NCBI GenBank assembly: GCA_006176705.1
Contig: QRFJ01004931.1
Span: 1 to 64,000, forward strand
From: Cocos nucifera
Lineage: Eukaryota > Streptophyta > Magnoliopsida > Arecales > Arecaceae
Direction of reading: 5' to 3'
Length of the DNA stretch: 64,000 bases
Every line of letters starts with the position of its first letter. Within the stretch, counting starts at the first letter, position 1. Shown here in pieces: positions 11,727 to 23,816 of the stretch. A program made the position numbers and the translations under genes. Below the pieces are notes generated by a model. The model had not been told where the DNA came from and made no database searches. It saw only the letters and a list, made by a program, of their open reading frames with translations.

Positions 11727-13171
11727 TCAATCCAGCCGACCTTGCTTAATTAGCTCCTTAATTTCATCCAGGAGCTGGATGCATTCTTCAGTATCATGAT
11801 CGTAGTCATGATGATATAGGCAATACTTATTAGGATTTTGCTTGCTTGGATGAGACCATATCTTGTCTGGCCTTAGAACTTGCTCCTCAATTTCCATCTG
11901 CATTTGGATTTTTGGAGCATTAAGTGGAGAGTAGTTATGAAATCTTCTAGAGGGACGACTCCATCGCATCCTCTGATCCAGACTTCTTGACCAATAAGCC
12001 CGACGTAGAGTTCAGGCCCATCTATGATCAGAAGGGGTTCTGAAATGCAATCGAGCTTCGCTCGGCTTTTCCATAGGTGCGGGCTTACTAGATTCCCACA
12101 ATTGTTGCTCCCTAATAGCCTCATCATCTTGAAGCTTAAAAGCTTCCTCAGCTCGAGCAATGCCCTCAGCCTGGGCCAACATGTCTGTGAAGTCCTAAGA
12201 ATACTTCTTTGCCAAGGAGAAAAGAAGATCATTCTTCAAAAGGCTACCCTTCAGAGTGGTCATGGCAATAGATTGGTCCAAATTTTGAACCTCCAGGGCA
12301 TCAATATTAAAGTAGCTGACATAAGCTTGGATGGACTCCCCTTTCTTCTATTTGATATTGACAAGGGAGTCAGAACCTCATCTCTAGCACCAACTACTGA
12401 TGAAGTAAGCTGCAAATTGATAGCTCATTTGGTCAAAGAAGTAAATGATACCGATTTGAGGCTCGAGCACCAATTTCTTGCTACTCCTTCAAGGTGTAGG
12501 GGAAAGCTCGACACAGAATGGCATCCAGTGCACCATAGAGCAGCATCATGTTCAGAAGGCTTCGAGGTGGTCAATGGGGTCTGAGGTCCTATTATAACTC
12601 TCAAACTAAGGGAGTTTAAAGTTTGGTTAGATGGGCTCATGCATGATCTGGGTGGAGAATGGAGAGTCTATGCAAATATCATCATTGCAGATGAGGACAG
12701 CATGGCAGAGCTCTTCGATTAGTCGATTCATCTCCTAGAGCTTTTGATCGAGAATATTATCTCAATCATAATTCTCAAAAGATGGCTAGCTCGATAAGGG
12801 TAGAGACTTTTCGAAAGTAGAGTCATGCTTGAAATAGATGCTCTCCACTCTCTATTTTCTCTTTTCAAGGATCATTGGTTGACTCATCCAGGTAAGCCAC
12901 CTTTGTGCCAGATCTTGATGTTCTGGCGATGACCTTTCTGATGGTGCTGGTGTTAGAATCTACTGCATGACCTATACTGCTTCTGTGAGGCCTCTCACCT
13001 ACTGTAGTAGTAGGTTGAACTGCTCCATACCCACCACTATTGTCAATAGAGGAGGTTCAGGTGTAGGTGATGGGGTTGGGATGGGTTGATCTACTGATTC
13101 CCGATTGGATCTAGTAGCAGAGGCAATGGATCATCGGGAAGAAGCTTTCTTGGGCGACATATTGCTAGAGC
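11727..13171 (-). pseudogene. Tat1 gag, broken
   Basis: The sense start is near 13160 (a frame beginning MSPKKASS). The body includes a VARNWCSSL block at about 12430-12640, matching GAAKN-YSTL in Tat2, and later a zinc-knuckle-like YCLYHHDYDHDTEECIQL at 11727-11969, characteristic of Tat-lineage gag. Several frameshifts and stops separate these parts. The long plus-strand frame 12024-12584 and minus frame 11873-12232 are shadows of this gag. Confidence 0.75.
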
Positions 13172-13256
13172 AAAAGAAGGGTCAGAGAAAAAAGAGTGGA
13201 AAAGGAGTGGAAGAAGAACTCGACTAGGTACTTATTTTAGAACAAGGGCTTAGACT

Positions 13257-13273
13257 CCCTTCCTCTAGCATCA
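13257..13273 (-). other. Tat1 primer binding site (candidate)
   Basis: The minus strand reads TGATGCTAGAGGAAGGG, four bases inside the LTR end. Tat2 has TGGTGCTAGAAGGAGGG at the same place (63052-63068). The TGG start fits the CCA end of a tRNA; here one base has changed. The tRNA species is not identified. Confidence 0.45.
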
Positions 13274-13277
13274 ATCT

Positions 13278-13541
13278 TGTTGGTGTAGAAAATGGCCAGC
13301 CACCAGAGTTCACTAGAGTTAGAGAAGATGATCTTGTCAACAAGACCTGCAAGACAAAGTCTGGGCCGGAGGTGGGTGGCTTCGGCATGGACCCTCCGAC
13401 AGTCAAGCTAACTTCCTAGCCAACAAGAATGAAGTACGTAGGAGAATAGAGTGGAGAGGAGAGTGTAAAGAGAAGATGGTATCTTGAGGATCCCTTATAA
13501 AGATGAATCTTGTAACAAAATGATAGTGACAGCCATAACAA
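13278..13541 (-). repeat. Tat1 5' LTR, partial
   Basis: Homologous to about 62770-63047 of the Tat2 LTR, including a shared GGCTGTCACTATCA segment and the CACCAACA end. Its remainder is missing: A2 inserted at 13542 and the sequence beyond A2 does not continue it. Confidence 0.75.
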
Positions 13542-15821
13542 TGAAGGAAAATCCTGATTTTTCGGTTCGGATTCGTTCAGATCTGATCAGATCAAGAAAA
13601 ATATTTCAAAATTTTTTTCTTTGATCTATATCAGATCTGGGATGTTTCAGATCTGATTAATATTATTTTAATAAATAAAATAAATAAGGATAAATTAAAT
13701 CAAATTTAATTTACCTGATTTGGATAATCCTATTACCCTGTTGATGATCCTGTATGCAGCGGAAGGTTCTGGATCTAGCCACGCAAGCGCCTGGCCTCTA
13801 TCAGTATCCACTCAGGCTAGATCTGGAGATACTCTTCTTCTCTATCACATCTCCAAAAATCAGATCTGGATCTGATCTGGAGGATCTTCAAAACTCCTTT
13901 TGAAGATCAGCAGTCGTCCTTTGCAGCAGCGCAGCCTTCTTGCTTTTGATCGCCTTTCTCTTGATCTGAATCGCACCAACCAAAAATCCAAAACTCCTTT
14001 TGGATGTGGAGAGCAAGGGGAGAAGGTGGTTTGGCATGGAGAAGGAGGGGAGAGGCAGCCTTGGGGCGTATGGGAAAACTCTTAGCATTCTTCAATTGAG
14101 TTGGGTACAGGGTCTTATTTATAGACTAACTGTGATCCAACTCCTCTTCTTCCCAACCAATCACAACCCTTTGTGAAATCAGATCTAAATCTGATTGGTG
14201 GGAATAGAGTCCCCTGGATTCCTCCTTAGAGGGTGCCTAAGACCAGTCAAAGTTGGATTCTTAGAAGAACTCTAATTGGAATCCAAAAAGGAGATGGAGT
14301 CCTTGTCCAACAAGGACTCCTAGGCGCCTCCAACTTGGGCACACGCCTAGGGTGGCGTGCGCCCTTCTCCTTGCCAGGTTCTGGCAGGGGGACAGGCCCC
14401 CACCAGCTCTCCAATAGGTGCATGACATGTGGTCAAAGGTCAAAGTGTCAATGGTCAACGTTTGACCAGTCAAAGGTAGACTTTTGACCAAAGTCAAAGA
14501 ACAAGAAATGGCAGGTGACCAAAAATGGCAGGTAATGTCTTACAAAATAAGACAACCTTTTCTGACTTGGACAACCTCCAGTCAGACCATATGAAGGCCT
14601 CTGATTGAGCACAAACTCCTTTGGCTCAGACAGGACAACTTATTTATGATAGTAAAAGAAGAACGTTAGGTTCAATCGAGTGCTAGCACGATTTTCTTGA
14701 ACCTAATTGAATCTCATTCAGATCAATTGAACTAGATCAGTTCAATTGATGATCACCAGATTCAAACCCTTGTTTGTGTGACCCAGTTAGGTTCAGTTCT
14801 GTATGGTAATGGGATATGTCATGATCTCTATCATCGACATCATCGAAACTCCTTTCGATGGATCAGAACTCTTCTGATTCGAACAGCTAGAATGATCGAT
14901 CATCTAAATCATTCTAATTGCTCCCAAAATCCACCAGTGACACCTAGCAGTATATGGTGGCAACCCATCAGAGCTGAATGCGAACCTCTTGGTGCAGCTA
15001 CCTGTGTGATTAAGTTCTTCTATCTTGAGCCCCGATCAGATTAGGGTTAAGGTGAACTCGTCAAACCCTAGTCTCTGTCATATGATGTAATCATTCGATT
15101 CGAGTCCAATGTGAAAATCTAAATAGAAACTCTTTCTATTATTTCACTCTGCCATGGCCATGGGCTTCTGGACTTGATTCTCATGATCATCATAGGGCTG
15201 CTCCTCTACCACCGAGGTAGATAGATTCCATCTTGATGCAATCCAGTTCCTACAATGAACATGCTATAGCCAACATACACCTCAGGGTTCCATATGGCTA
15301 GGAGACCGAGTAATGGTGTAGTCAAACTATAACACCCTCAAGGTGAACTGCCGATGCATCTCAGGTCAAAGAACCAGACACACTACTGCAGCATCGAGTC
15401 AGTCATTGACGAGAAGGTAGACTCCCTAATGACTACTCGAGGTGGTCACGCTCAGTGCCCTCGTTCTCTAACGAGTACCTGTACTCTCGCTCCGGTGTCT
15501 CCACACCGTAGACTCAAGACTCATCTACTAAAGAGAAGCGATTGTACACCAACCTTCCGGATCAATCACCATCCTCGTGATGATCCTATGGTCGGGAGCA
15601 TTTTATGAGTTAATAATGATTATTCATGTCTTAAATTTTCAACTCTTGAAAATATGAATTATCATTACCATTAACTCAAAGGATGTATCACAGACACTAA
15701 ATACACATATGTGATAGAAAATAACCCATTTTATTGATTTTAGTCAAAATTATAATTTTGCCCCTAGAAGTGTATTACAAGTGTCAGCCAATTCTGGCTT
15801 CTAGGGCACATATATCTAACA
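13542..15821 (-). repeat. A2 3' LTR, complete
   Basis: A 2280 bp LTR with TGAAGG at its plus-strand start and CTAACA at its end. It is nearly the same as the A1 LTR at 6661-8937. The TATA box lies at 14115-14124 and the TTGAC cluster at 14431-14499. It is inserted in the Tat1 LTR. Confidence 0.92.
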
Positions 15822-15832
15822 ATCTCCCACTT
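15822..15832 (-). other. A2 polypurine tract
   Basis: The minus strand reads AAGTGGGAGAT directly before the TGTTAG start of the 3' LTR. This is the usual plus-strand primer of Copia elements. Confidence 0.8.
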
Positions 15833-15835
15833 GTC

Positions 15836-16615
15836 CTAAAGCCAATTGGCTACAAGTCTAAGTCCCATCTTCTCAAGGTGGGCTTCGATCTTCTGCTGGC
15901 CCAACGGCTTTGTAAGTGGGTCTGCCACATTATCTGTGGAGTTGACTCTCTTGACCTCGACGTAACCCTTCTCGAGGTAATCGCGGATGAGGTGGTATCG
16001 CCGCTCAATGTGCTTGGATTTCTGGTGAGACCTCGGCTCCTTAGCAAGGGCTATGGCGCCATTGTTGTCGCAGTATAGAGGAATGGCATCTGATGGCATT
16101 ACTCCAATTTCTGCAGCAAACTTCTTGTACCAGAATGCTTCCTTTGCAGCCTCTGATGCAGCGATATATTCTGCTTCCATGGTGGAATCTGCTATCACAG
16201 TTTGCTTGGAACTCTTCCAGCTGACAGCACCACCATTGCACACAAACAGACTCCCAGATGTCGACTTTCGATCATCTATATCGGACATGAAATCCGAGTC
16301 TGTGTATCCCTGGACTTGGAGTTCTCCATTACCAAAGACCAACATCATATCCTTAGTTCTTCTCAAGTACTTAAGGATACATTTCACAGAAGTCCAGTGT
16401 TCTTCACCTGGATTTGACTGATATCTGCTTGTGACACTCACAGCATGGGCTATATCAGGTCGTGTACATAGCATGGCATACATGAGGCTCCCTATTGCAG
16501 AAGCATAAGGGATCTTGCTCATGCGTTCTATTTCCTCAGGTGTGCTAGGGCACATCTTCTTGGAAAGATGAATACCATGTCTGAAGGGTATTAATCCCCT
16601 CTTAGAGTTTTCCAT
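15836..16615 (-). pseudogene. A2 RT C-terminus and RNase H domain, open frame
   Basis: An open frame of 259 codons giving the end of RT and a complete Copia RNase H. The RT end has RMSKIPYASAIGSLMYAMLCTR-like sequence and a VTSRYQ motif. RNase H has YTDSDF, then MEAEYIAASEAAKEAFW and LYCDNNGAI, with the catalytic Asp, Glu and Asp in place, and ends in a VADPLTKPL motif. The stop falls just before the polypurine tract. It is cut off from the RT core by a frameshift near 16616. It is the most intact enzyme domain in the window. Confidence 0.85.
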
Positions 16616-16616
16616 A

Positions 16617-17661
16617 CTAAACCTCTTTAGTACTTTCCTCTATGTACATCTTCTGTGAAAGTCCTAGCATCCTATTCGGTCTATCCCTATAGACCTTAAT
16701 TCCTAGAATAAAGGATGCTTCACCTAGGTCTTTCATGGAGAATTCCTTGGACAACCACATTTTGACTGATGTCAACATGGGAATATCATTCCCAATAAGG
16801 AGGATGTCATCCACGTACAATACGAGGAAGACAACAGCGCTCCCACTGACCTTTTTGAAAACACATGGTTCCTCTTCATTTTTGATGAAACCAAACTTTT
16901 TGATCACATCATTGAAACGAGTGTTCCAGCTCCGAGATGCTTGCTTAAGTCCATATATGGACCTTTGCAGCTTGCAAACCTTGTGATCAGTATCACTGGA
17001 TGTGAAACCTAGCGGCTGTTCCATATAGATATCTTCCTCAAGATATCCATTTCAAGAATGCCGTTTTCACGTCCATTTGCCATATTTCATAATCGAAATA
17101 GGCTGCAACGGCAAGCAATGTGCGGATGGATTTTAGCATAGCCACTGGGGAAAAGGTATCCTGATAGTCAATGCCTTCGCGTTGACTATAACCTTTTGCC
17201 ACTAGTCTAGCCTTGAATGTCTCCACATTCCCATCTGCACCAATCTTTCTCTTGAAGATCCATTTACACCCAATAGGTACTATACCTTCTGGTGGATCTA
17301 CCAAGGTCCAGACTTGGTTTGAGTGCATCGAGTCAATTTCTGACTGCATTGCCTCTAGCCATTTCTCGGAGTCGATATCTGATATCGCCTCGTTGTAGGT
17401 TTTGGGATCATCACCATGAGCACCATTACCTACGAGGAACATTTTCTCTACTTCCTCTGAAATAATACCTAAGTATCTTTCAGGGGGATGGAAAACTCTT
17501 TTCGATCTACGAGGTGGAGGAGGTAGTGTTCTTATTGGCTCAACCTGATTTGGTTCCAATTGGTCCTTAGCTCGTTGTACTTGTGAGACTTTCTCATCAA
17601 GCTTAATCTGCTTTTCCAATGCCGCTATCTTGAATAAACTATTTTTCAAGAAAGATGGCAT
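16617..17661 (-). pseudogene. A2 reverse transcriptase core, one frameshift
   Basis: Two frames, 17038-17661 and 16617-17024, joined by a frameshift near 17030. The first has a PPPRRSKRVFHPPERY linker, then WLEAMQSEIDSM, GCKWIFKRK and DYQDTFSPVAMLKSIR. The second has QPLGFTSSD, KLQRSIYGLKQASRSWN, the catalytic YVDDILLIGND, and MKDLGEASFILGI. This is the complete set of Copia RT blocks, with the YVDD active site kept. Confidence 0.85.
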
Positions 17662-17689
17662 GTCGACTCACAATCACATTGTGGTCTTC

Positions 17690-18790
17690 TGGAATGTAGA
17701 AATAGTATCCTAATGACTCTTTAGGATATCCTATGAATCGAGCTCTAAAGGACCTAAACTCTAACTTGTCCGCTTGTTGTCTTTTGACATGAGCCGGACA
17801 ACCCCAAATTCTGAGATGACTCAGACTTGGTTTCTTACCGTGCCATATCTCATACGGTGTGGTAGGAACGGTTTTAGAGGGAAACCCTATTCAGTAGATA
17901 AATTGAAGTTAACAATGAAGTGTCCCCAAAGAAAATCAGGGAGGTCTGTGAAGCTCATCATGGATCGAACCATATCCAATAGAGTCCGATTTCTCCATTC
18001 TGAAACCCCGTTGAGTTGAGGTGTTCCTGGTGGAGTCCATTGAGAGACTATGCCATTTTCCTTTAGATAGTCTAGGAATTCCCGGCTAAGGTATTCACCT
18101 CCTCGATCTGATCGAAGAACCTTAATGGGTTTTTCCAGTTTGTTTTTCTACTTCATGTCTGAATTCTTTGAACTTTTCAAAAGCTTCAGACTTGTGTCTC
18201 ATAAGATACACATACCCATACCTAGACAGATCATCGGTAAAGGTAATGAAGTAGACAAAATTGCCTCTAGCCGGCACATCAAATGGGCCGCACACATCAG
18301 TATGTACTAGGGCAAGGAGATCTGTGGCCCTTTCCCCATGTCCTACAAAAGGGAGTTTAGTCATTTTGCCTTGAAGACAAGATTCACAAGTTGGATATGA
18401 CTCAGAAGTCAATGGACTCAATAGCCCATTTTTCTCCAATTTGTTGATCCTATCTTCTGCTATATGACCTAATCTCAGGTGCCATAGATATCTATCATTT
18501 GGACTATCCCTAGGTCGTTTGGCATTCACGTTTTGCTCGATAGTTAGAATAGGTACATCAATATGTAGCTGATAAAGACCATTAATAAGGAAACCATTTG
18601 CAATTTTATTTCTTTCATAAAGAATGTTACAATGGTCCTTAAAGAAGGTAATCACATAGCCTTCTTGTGCTAAGCATGAAACAGAAATCAAATTCCTGCT
18701 AGCTGCAGGCACATAATAACAGTCTTTCAAAACTAAGTCTAAACCAGATGGTAATCGAAGAGGGTATGTTCCCACGGCTACTGCAGCAAC
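17690..18790 (-). pseudogene. A2 integrase, broken in its C-terminal half
   Basis: The frame 18122-18940 holds the protease tail and the pre-integrase zinc-binding region, with YLWHLRLGHIAEDRI and a CESCLQGK motif. It then enters the catalytic core with VHTDVCGPFDVPA, giving the first Asp. The second Asp (a RSDRGGEY-type block) and the Glu (a VSERRNRTLLDMV-type block) lie at about 17960-18120 on the minus strand, in shifted frames. From about 17950 to 17690 the frame is lost to small indels. Confidence 0.8.
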
Positions 18791-18800
18791 TCTTGCTCCA

Positions 18801-19795
18801 TTACCGATGCGTAGGATCATGTCTCCATCCCTCAAGCCTCCTGCTATCCTCAAGACCCTGCATAGAAGTGCACAGATGAGCACTAGAACCAGAGTCAAGC
18901 ACCCAACTGGATGCAGAAGAAACCATAAGGTTAGACTCAATAACGAGCATACCTCCAGAAGGACCTTCCTTCTTGTTCTTCAGGGTGGCCAGGTAAGTAG
19001 GGCAGTTCCGCTTCCAATGGCCATCGCTGTTGCAATGAAAACACTTTCCTTTGACATCGGCCTTTTTCTTCGGCTCTGCCTTCTTCTTCTTTGATCCTTC
19101 CACCTTTTGCTTTTTCACAGACTTCTTTTTCTTTCCATAAGACTTTCTTTTGGAAGAAGTCCGTTCCATAGCAAGAACTGAGCCTTTAGAACCTTTCATA
19201 GAAAGCTCAGCGGTAACCAGCATATGTTCATTAATTCGGCCAAGGAAATTCTGAAGTTTATGCATGTGGTAATTCATGATGAATTGCCCATATGCATCAG
19301 TCAAGGATTGCAGAATAATATCATTCTGCAGGTCCAAGTCTAACTTCACACCGAGCTTCTCAAGCTCTTCCATGTCCTTGATCATCATCAGACAGTGATC
19401 TTGGACTGACTGCCCATCACGCATCTTAGCCTTAAAAAGTCATTTCGTGACTTGATATTTGGCTGCGCGACTCTGTTCACCAAACATCTCCTACAGGTGA
19501 GCCAACATTTGGCGAGCAGTCCCGATATCTTCATGTTGGCGCTGGAGCTCATCAGACATCGAGCCCAACATGTAATATCTGGCCTTATTATCTTCGTCTA
19601 TCCATTTTTTCCAGAGATGCTCTCTGTTCAACAGATGGATGGACGGGCTGGTAAGGTGGGAGGGTCCTGATCCAAAACATGGGTTAACTTCTCAGAATCC
19701 AAAATAATTTTGTAGTTCCTGAGCCAATCTTTATAATTGGATTCGGTCAGTCTGTGTGTGTCCAGGATACGTGCCAATGGGTTGGACGCAGACAT
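18801..19795 (-). pseudogene. A2 gag and protease, one frameshift
   Basis: The gag start is taken at 19795 (MSASNPLARIL), because the same ATG follows the leader in A3; the open frame extends six codons further to 19813. The first part has LTESNYKDWLRNYKIILDSE. After a frameshift near 19430, gag continues in 18801-19424 with a lysine-rich stretch and a CCHC knuckle (CFHCNSDGHWKRNC). Protease follows with active site WVLDSGSSAHLC (DSG in place of the commoner DTG). A second frameshift leads to the 18122-18940 frame. Confidence 0.85.
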
Positions 19796-20057
19796 TTTTC
19801 TGTAGAGAGTCAAAGATTCTAGTTAGATTCTGTAATTTTGACTTGACTAATTTATTTAGAGATTTTATTTTTAAATAAATTAGCTTTCAATATTTTCTCA
19901 GATCCCTACACTCCCTCTGTAGAGATGCGAAAATCTCCATGATTAATGATTTCTAGTGGGTGGTGCGGTTTCACCAACTGACTCATCACCTCACCTAACA
20001 GTTATTGGTGATGGGTTAGCCAATGAGTGAACAACTCTTGTTCAATGATTCTCTAAG
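19796..20057 (-). other. A2 leader remnant
   Basis: The first 262 bp upstream of gag, matching 4756-5010 of A1 and 55178-55448 of A3, then an abrupt end at CTCTAA where A1 and A3 continue with TCATGGTGCACC. Confidence 0.75.
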
Positions 20058-20833
20058 GGTTTAGTTGAACTCATCAAACCCAATATCCATCATATAAATT
20101 AATCATTCAATTCGAGTTCAACGTAAAACCTAATAGATACTCTTTCTATCATCTTCACTCTACCATGGCCATAGGCTTATGGACTCAATCTCATGATCAT
20201 CATAGGGCTACTCCTCATCTACCGAGGTAGATAGATTTCTTTATTGGTGCAATTCAATTCCTACAATGAACATGCTATAGCCAACATACACCTTTGGATT
20301 CCAAATGGCTAGGAGATCGAGTTTTGGTGTAGTCAACCTATAACACCCTCAAGATGAACTATCGATGTATCTCAGATCAAAGAACTAGATGCACCACTGC
20401 AGCATCGAGCCAATCATCGATGAGAAGGTAGACTCCCTTATTACTGCTCGAGGTGGTCATGCTTAGTGCCCTCATTCTCTAATGAGTATCTATACTTTCA
20501 CTCTGATGTCTCTACACCGTAGACTCAAGACTCATCTATCCTACGAAAGCATTCGTACACCAACCTTTCAGATCGATCACCATCCTTGTGACGATCCTAT
20601 GGTCAGGAGCAGTTTATGAGTTGATTATGAAAATTTATGTCTTAAATTTTCAACTCTTAAAAATATGAATTATCATTACCATTAACTCAAAGGATGTATC
20701 ACAGATACTTTAAATACACACTATGATAGAAAATAATCTTTTTATTAATTTATAATCATAATTACAAAATTATCTTTAAAAATGTATTACAAGTGTTTAG
20801 CCAATCTAGCTTTTAGGGCACACATCTAACAGA
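20058..20833 (-). repeat. Older Copia-A-like LTR fragment (A5)
   Basis: Aligns with about the last 780 bp (plus-strand order) of the Copia-A LTR, for example CATGGCCATAGGCTTA and CTACCGAGGTAGATAG, but is far more diverged than A1 or A2. It ends at plus-strand CTAACA (20833). The remaining two thirds of the LTR are missing on its left, where it joins the A2 leader. Confidence 0.75.
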
Positions 20834-21020
20834 ATTATTGTTAAGAAGGTTGATCGGTGCACAAGATTTGAAGGTCGATATTCTAAAATTTTCCTGGACT
20901 AGAGAATCAACTTGGCTGAGGTTTAGACCTGGCTGTTATGACTATAAATGGCACTATATCAAGATCGGACACCAAACTAGACTTCAGTAGAGGCTATTTT
21001 ACCCCTAATAGTTTTATAAT
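20834..21020. other. Unassigned stretch
   Basis: About 190 bp between the old LTR piece and the first recognisable Copia-C pol sequence. It has stops in all frames. I see no motif or repeat partner in this window. Confidence 0.4.
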
Positions 21021-21840
21021 GTTATTCCTTATATTGTCTATGGATGACATTCTTCTAATCAGGAATGATATTCCAACATTATAGAGAATAAAGTTTTAGC
21101 TATCATCTTAATTCTTCATGTAGGATTTGGGAGAAGCATCCTACATCATAGGGATGAAAATCTATAAAGATAAATATAAAAGAATGTTTGGATTGTTGCA
21201 GTCCATGTACGAGACCAGATATGGCATACTCACTAAGGATAGTGACAGATATCAATCTGATCTGGATGAGAACCATTAGAATATTGTAAAAACAATCCTT
21301 AGGTATTTGAGAAATACTAAGGTCCAATGACTCATATATGAAGAAACTTAAAACTTATGAAATTTTTAATTTTAATTTTTAGCCGGACAAAATGATAGTA
21401 GGAGAGTGTTGGGTCATGAATTTATCCTAATTGGAGGAGTGATCTACTGAAAAAGATTCAAGTAGAACACATAGCTGATTCTATTAGTGAGGCAGAGTAC
21501 ATCGCTACATCTGATGCTATCATGAAGGCTATGTTGTTGCAAAAGTTTATTAGCAAGTTGAGAGTGACACCATCCAATGATGGTCAGTCCTAATATAGCA
21601 CTGGAGCCATAGCTTAGGCTAAAGAACCAAAGATGCACCATAGGATCAACATATTTTACATCACTATTACCTCATCTATGAAATTGTGGATTAGGATAAT
21701 CTTGATCTTTAGAAGATCGACAAAAAAGAAGAACTTGACTGATCCATTTGCTAAAACCTCAAAAGGAAGGAGTTTGATGAACTCAAGTGGAAGATAGGAT
21801 ATTTGATATTATTCTGATTGGCTTTAGTCTAAGTGAAAGT
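21021..21840 (+). pseudogene. Copia-C remnant C0: RT and RNase H, heavily decayed
   Basis: The plus-strand translation gives MDDILLIRNDIP (the RT active-site block, first Asp context intact), then DLGEASYIIGMKIYKDK. A gap removes the RT segment between the MY(I)D and VSRYQ blocks, and RYQSDLDENH follows. Downstream, RNase H remains are seen in several frames. The closest relatives in the window are C1 to C3. It is the only plus-strand Copia pol here and leads straight into a plus-strand LTR at 21841. Confidence 0.75.
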
Positions 21841-23816
21841 TGTTAGAAAATATATCCTAAAGCCAATCATTTAAGTTGTAGATGATTGTAATTCATATAT
21901 GAATTATCAATAATAATAGTTATTTAGCTTATACGTCAGAAAAGATCTATATTTCTTAAATGAACTTCTAAGTTATAATGAAGTCCTTAGAGCCATACTT
22001 AATCGATAAAGAAAAATTTTTCGAATGGTTTTTAAATTTATTTATGACTAAATAATAAGTTATTAACTGAGATGATAACTTATCGAGTGTAGATTGCTGT
22101 ATATCATATGCGTTGGTTGTCCTCATAATCAAGTAGTGTGGAGACACTAGTATAGCATCCAGATGAGATGTGGAGTACATCTGCACTGAACATGATCAAT
22201 ATAGCACTCTACTATCAAGAGTAGCTAGTAAAGACCAATGAATATAAGTATTCCTTCGATCTGAGATCACTATAGTGACTTATAAACAACTCACTATACT
22301 TTGGTGTCAGACTATCTATATTTCTAATATAGTGACAAAAGGTTTCTATGTGCAGTCAAGTACTTGTAGAGTCGGTGTGTGAGTCAAGATGGGATTAACT
22401 ACTCTTAATTAACTTTAGAAGTGAATATCTTGCTGTATTTTAACTTAGCAAAACTTAGGACTGGGTAGTCCTCATAACTCATGGGATTTGCAAACTTTCA
22501 AATACAATATAAATGACTTATATGAGTATTGATAGTTAACTCAAAGTCATCCTGAGCATTAAGAATCAAAGGGATGAATTATATGATAACCAAAGGTTAG
22601 GATTCTAAAAATGTTACTTTACATATATTTGACCTATCCAAATGTCGGGTACCATTGATTCAATTAAAATTAGTTTGGACTTGATTGGGTCAAGTCCAAT
22701 TGATTTATGAGATAAGCCAATTACAAGAAAAATCGATTCTATATTTGATTAGAACTTAAGTGCACCAAATTTCTAATTTAGTTAAAATTTAAATTAGATT
22801 TAAATATTATTTAATCTAATTTAGTTAGGCTTCTAGTTAGACTAGGATTATCCTTAATTAGGAACCATTAATCCTAGCTTAAAAGGATTTGAAATTAGAT
22901 TTGACCTAGTCTAAATTGGAGAGCCCTAGTTGGACTAGGACTCCTCTTTCTCTTACACCTAGAACCCCACGTCCCTTATTTTTCTTTCTGATGATTATGT
23001 GAATTATTCCATGCCTAAGAGAACTTCTATGCACCTTCTCTCTTTTTGATCTGGAAAAAAATTTTGTCTAGGTCAAAATATGGAAATTGTTTTGACCTAG
23101 GACTCTAATTTGTTAGAGTTTCAAAATTCTAAAACTCTCCTCCTTTCTCTATGAGTTAAAGCCATGCCCCACTATTTTTGTTGCCCATATTTTTTCTTCT
23201 TTCATGCATGGCCTTGCTAGTTGTCATGACTATTTTTAGGGGGAGGCGTCCAAGAGTTGGGCGCCCCCTAAAACTACTCCCTTGTTTCCTTTTTTGACTA
23301 GGTCTTTGACCTAGTCTTAGTTTGTTTTGAGGCACCACTTTTAAGGCCTTTTGGTATGTAAATTCCTCCAATTTTTCCACACAAAAACTAAGGGAGAAAG
23401 GGAGAAGGTGTGGGAGGATGGGCACTCCAAGTTGTTGGGCATAAGAGGTTTCTTTTGGATATGATATGATCATGTCCGGATGAGAGAAGAAGAAGCGAAG
23501 AAGGTCTTCTCTTATGGTTTCTTTGAGAGCTTTTTTTTTCTCCATATTTTGTAATATTATTTTATGAGAAATCAGAGAAAAAGAGAAAGGAATGTGGAAA
23601 AAATATTAGAGGAGAGGGTCTCCTCTTGTCAAGGAATGGAGATCTATTTAGGACATCAATGGTTGATATCCTTAAGAGAAGATGGGTCTTCTGTTAATGG
23701 TCTTTCTTCAAGCCTTTTCTTTTCTTCTTTTAGGAAGATCTAAGAGTTGGTCTTTTTCCTTAATCCTCCTCCTAATCTTCATCTCTTGGAGTGTCTAAGA
23801 GATTTAAAGAATATTT
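21841..23816 (+). repeat. C0 3' LTR, first part
   Basis: Starts TGTTAGAAAATATATCC right after the pol remnant and resembles the sense start of the C1 and C2 LTRs. It is interrupted at 23817 by the C2 LTR in opposite orientation, so C2 inserted into C0. The rest of this LTR should lie beyond the window. The minus-strand frame 23156-23545 within it shows no known domain. Confidence 0.7.

Larger units (their letters stand above)
8938..13541 (-). mobile_element. Tat1: Tat-lineage Ty3/gypsy element, truncated at both ends
   Basis: Minus-strand gypsy remnant. In sense order it has part of the 5' LTR, a primer site, gag with a CCHC knuckle, protease, RT, RNase H and a second RNase H. The second RNase H marks the Tat/Retand/Ogre lineage. 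The integrase side stops at A1 (8937), and the 5' LTR is cut by A2 (13542), so both Copia elements are younger than Tat1. Confidence 0.85.
13542..20057 (-). mobile_element. Copia-A element A2, 5' LTR and most of leader lost
   Basis: Minus-strand copy with a complete 3' LTR (13542-15821), polypurine tract and the best preserved gag-pol in the window. Only about 260 bp of leader remain: at about 20057 homology to the A1 and A3 leaders stops and an older Copia-A-like LTR begins. The primer site and 5' LTR are therefore gone. The five bases before 13542 (aacaa) are not found next to 20057 or 20833, which fits a deletion after insertion. Confidence 0.85.

Noticed and set aside
12024..12584. 186-codon plus-strand frame
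   Set aside because: It lies antisense to Tat1 gag and has no domain of its own.
13537..13541. AACAA as target duplication of A2
   Set aside because: No copy of it lies at the right end of A2 or after the old LTR at 20833, and the A2 5' end is deleted.
1..20833. A1, Tat1 and A2 as one large composite transposon
   Set aside because: Tat1 is cut in its LTR and after its second RNase H by two separate Copia insertions, and no outer duplication links A1 and A2.
23156..23545. 129-codon minus-strand frame as a small host gene
   Set aside because: Inside the C0 LTR, with no recognisable domain and no other gene structure near it.
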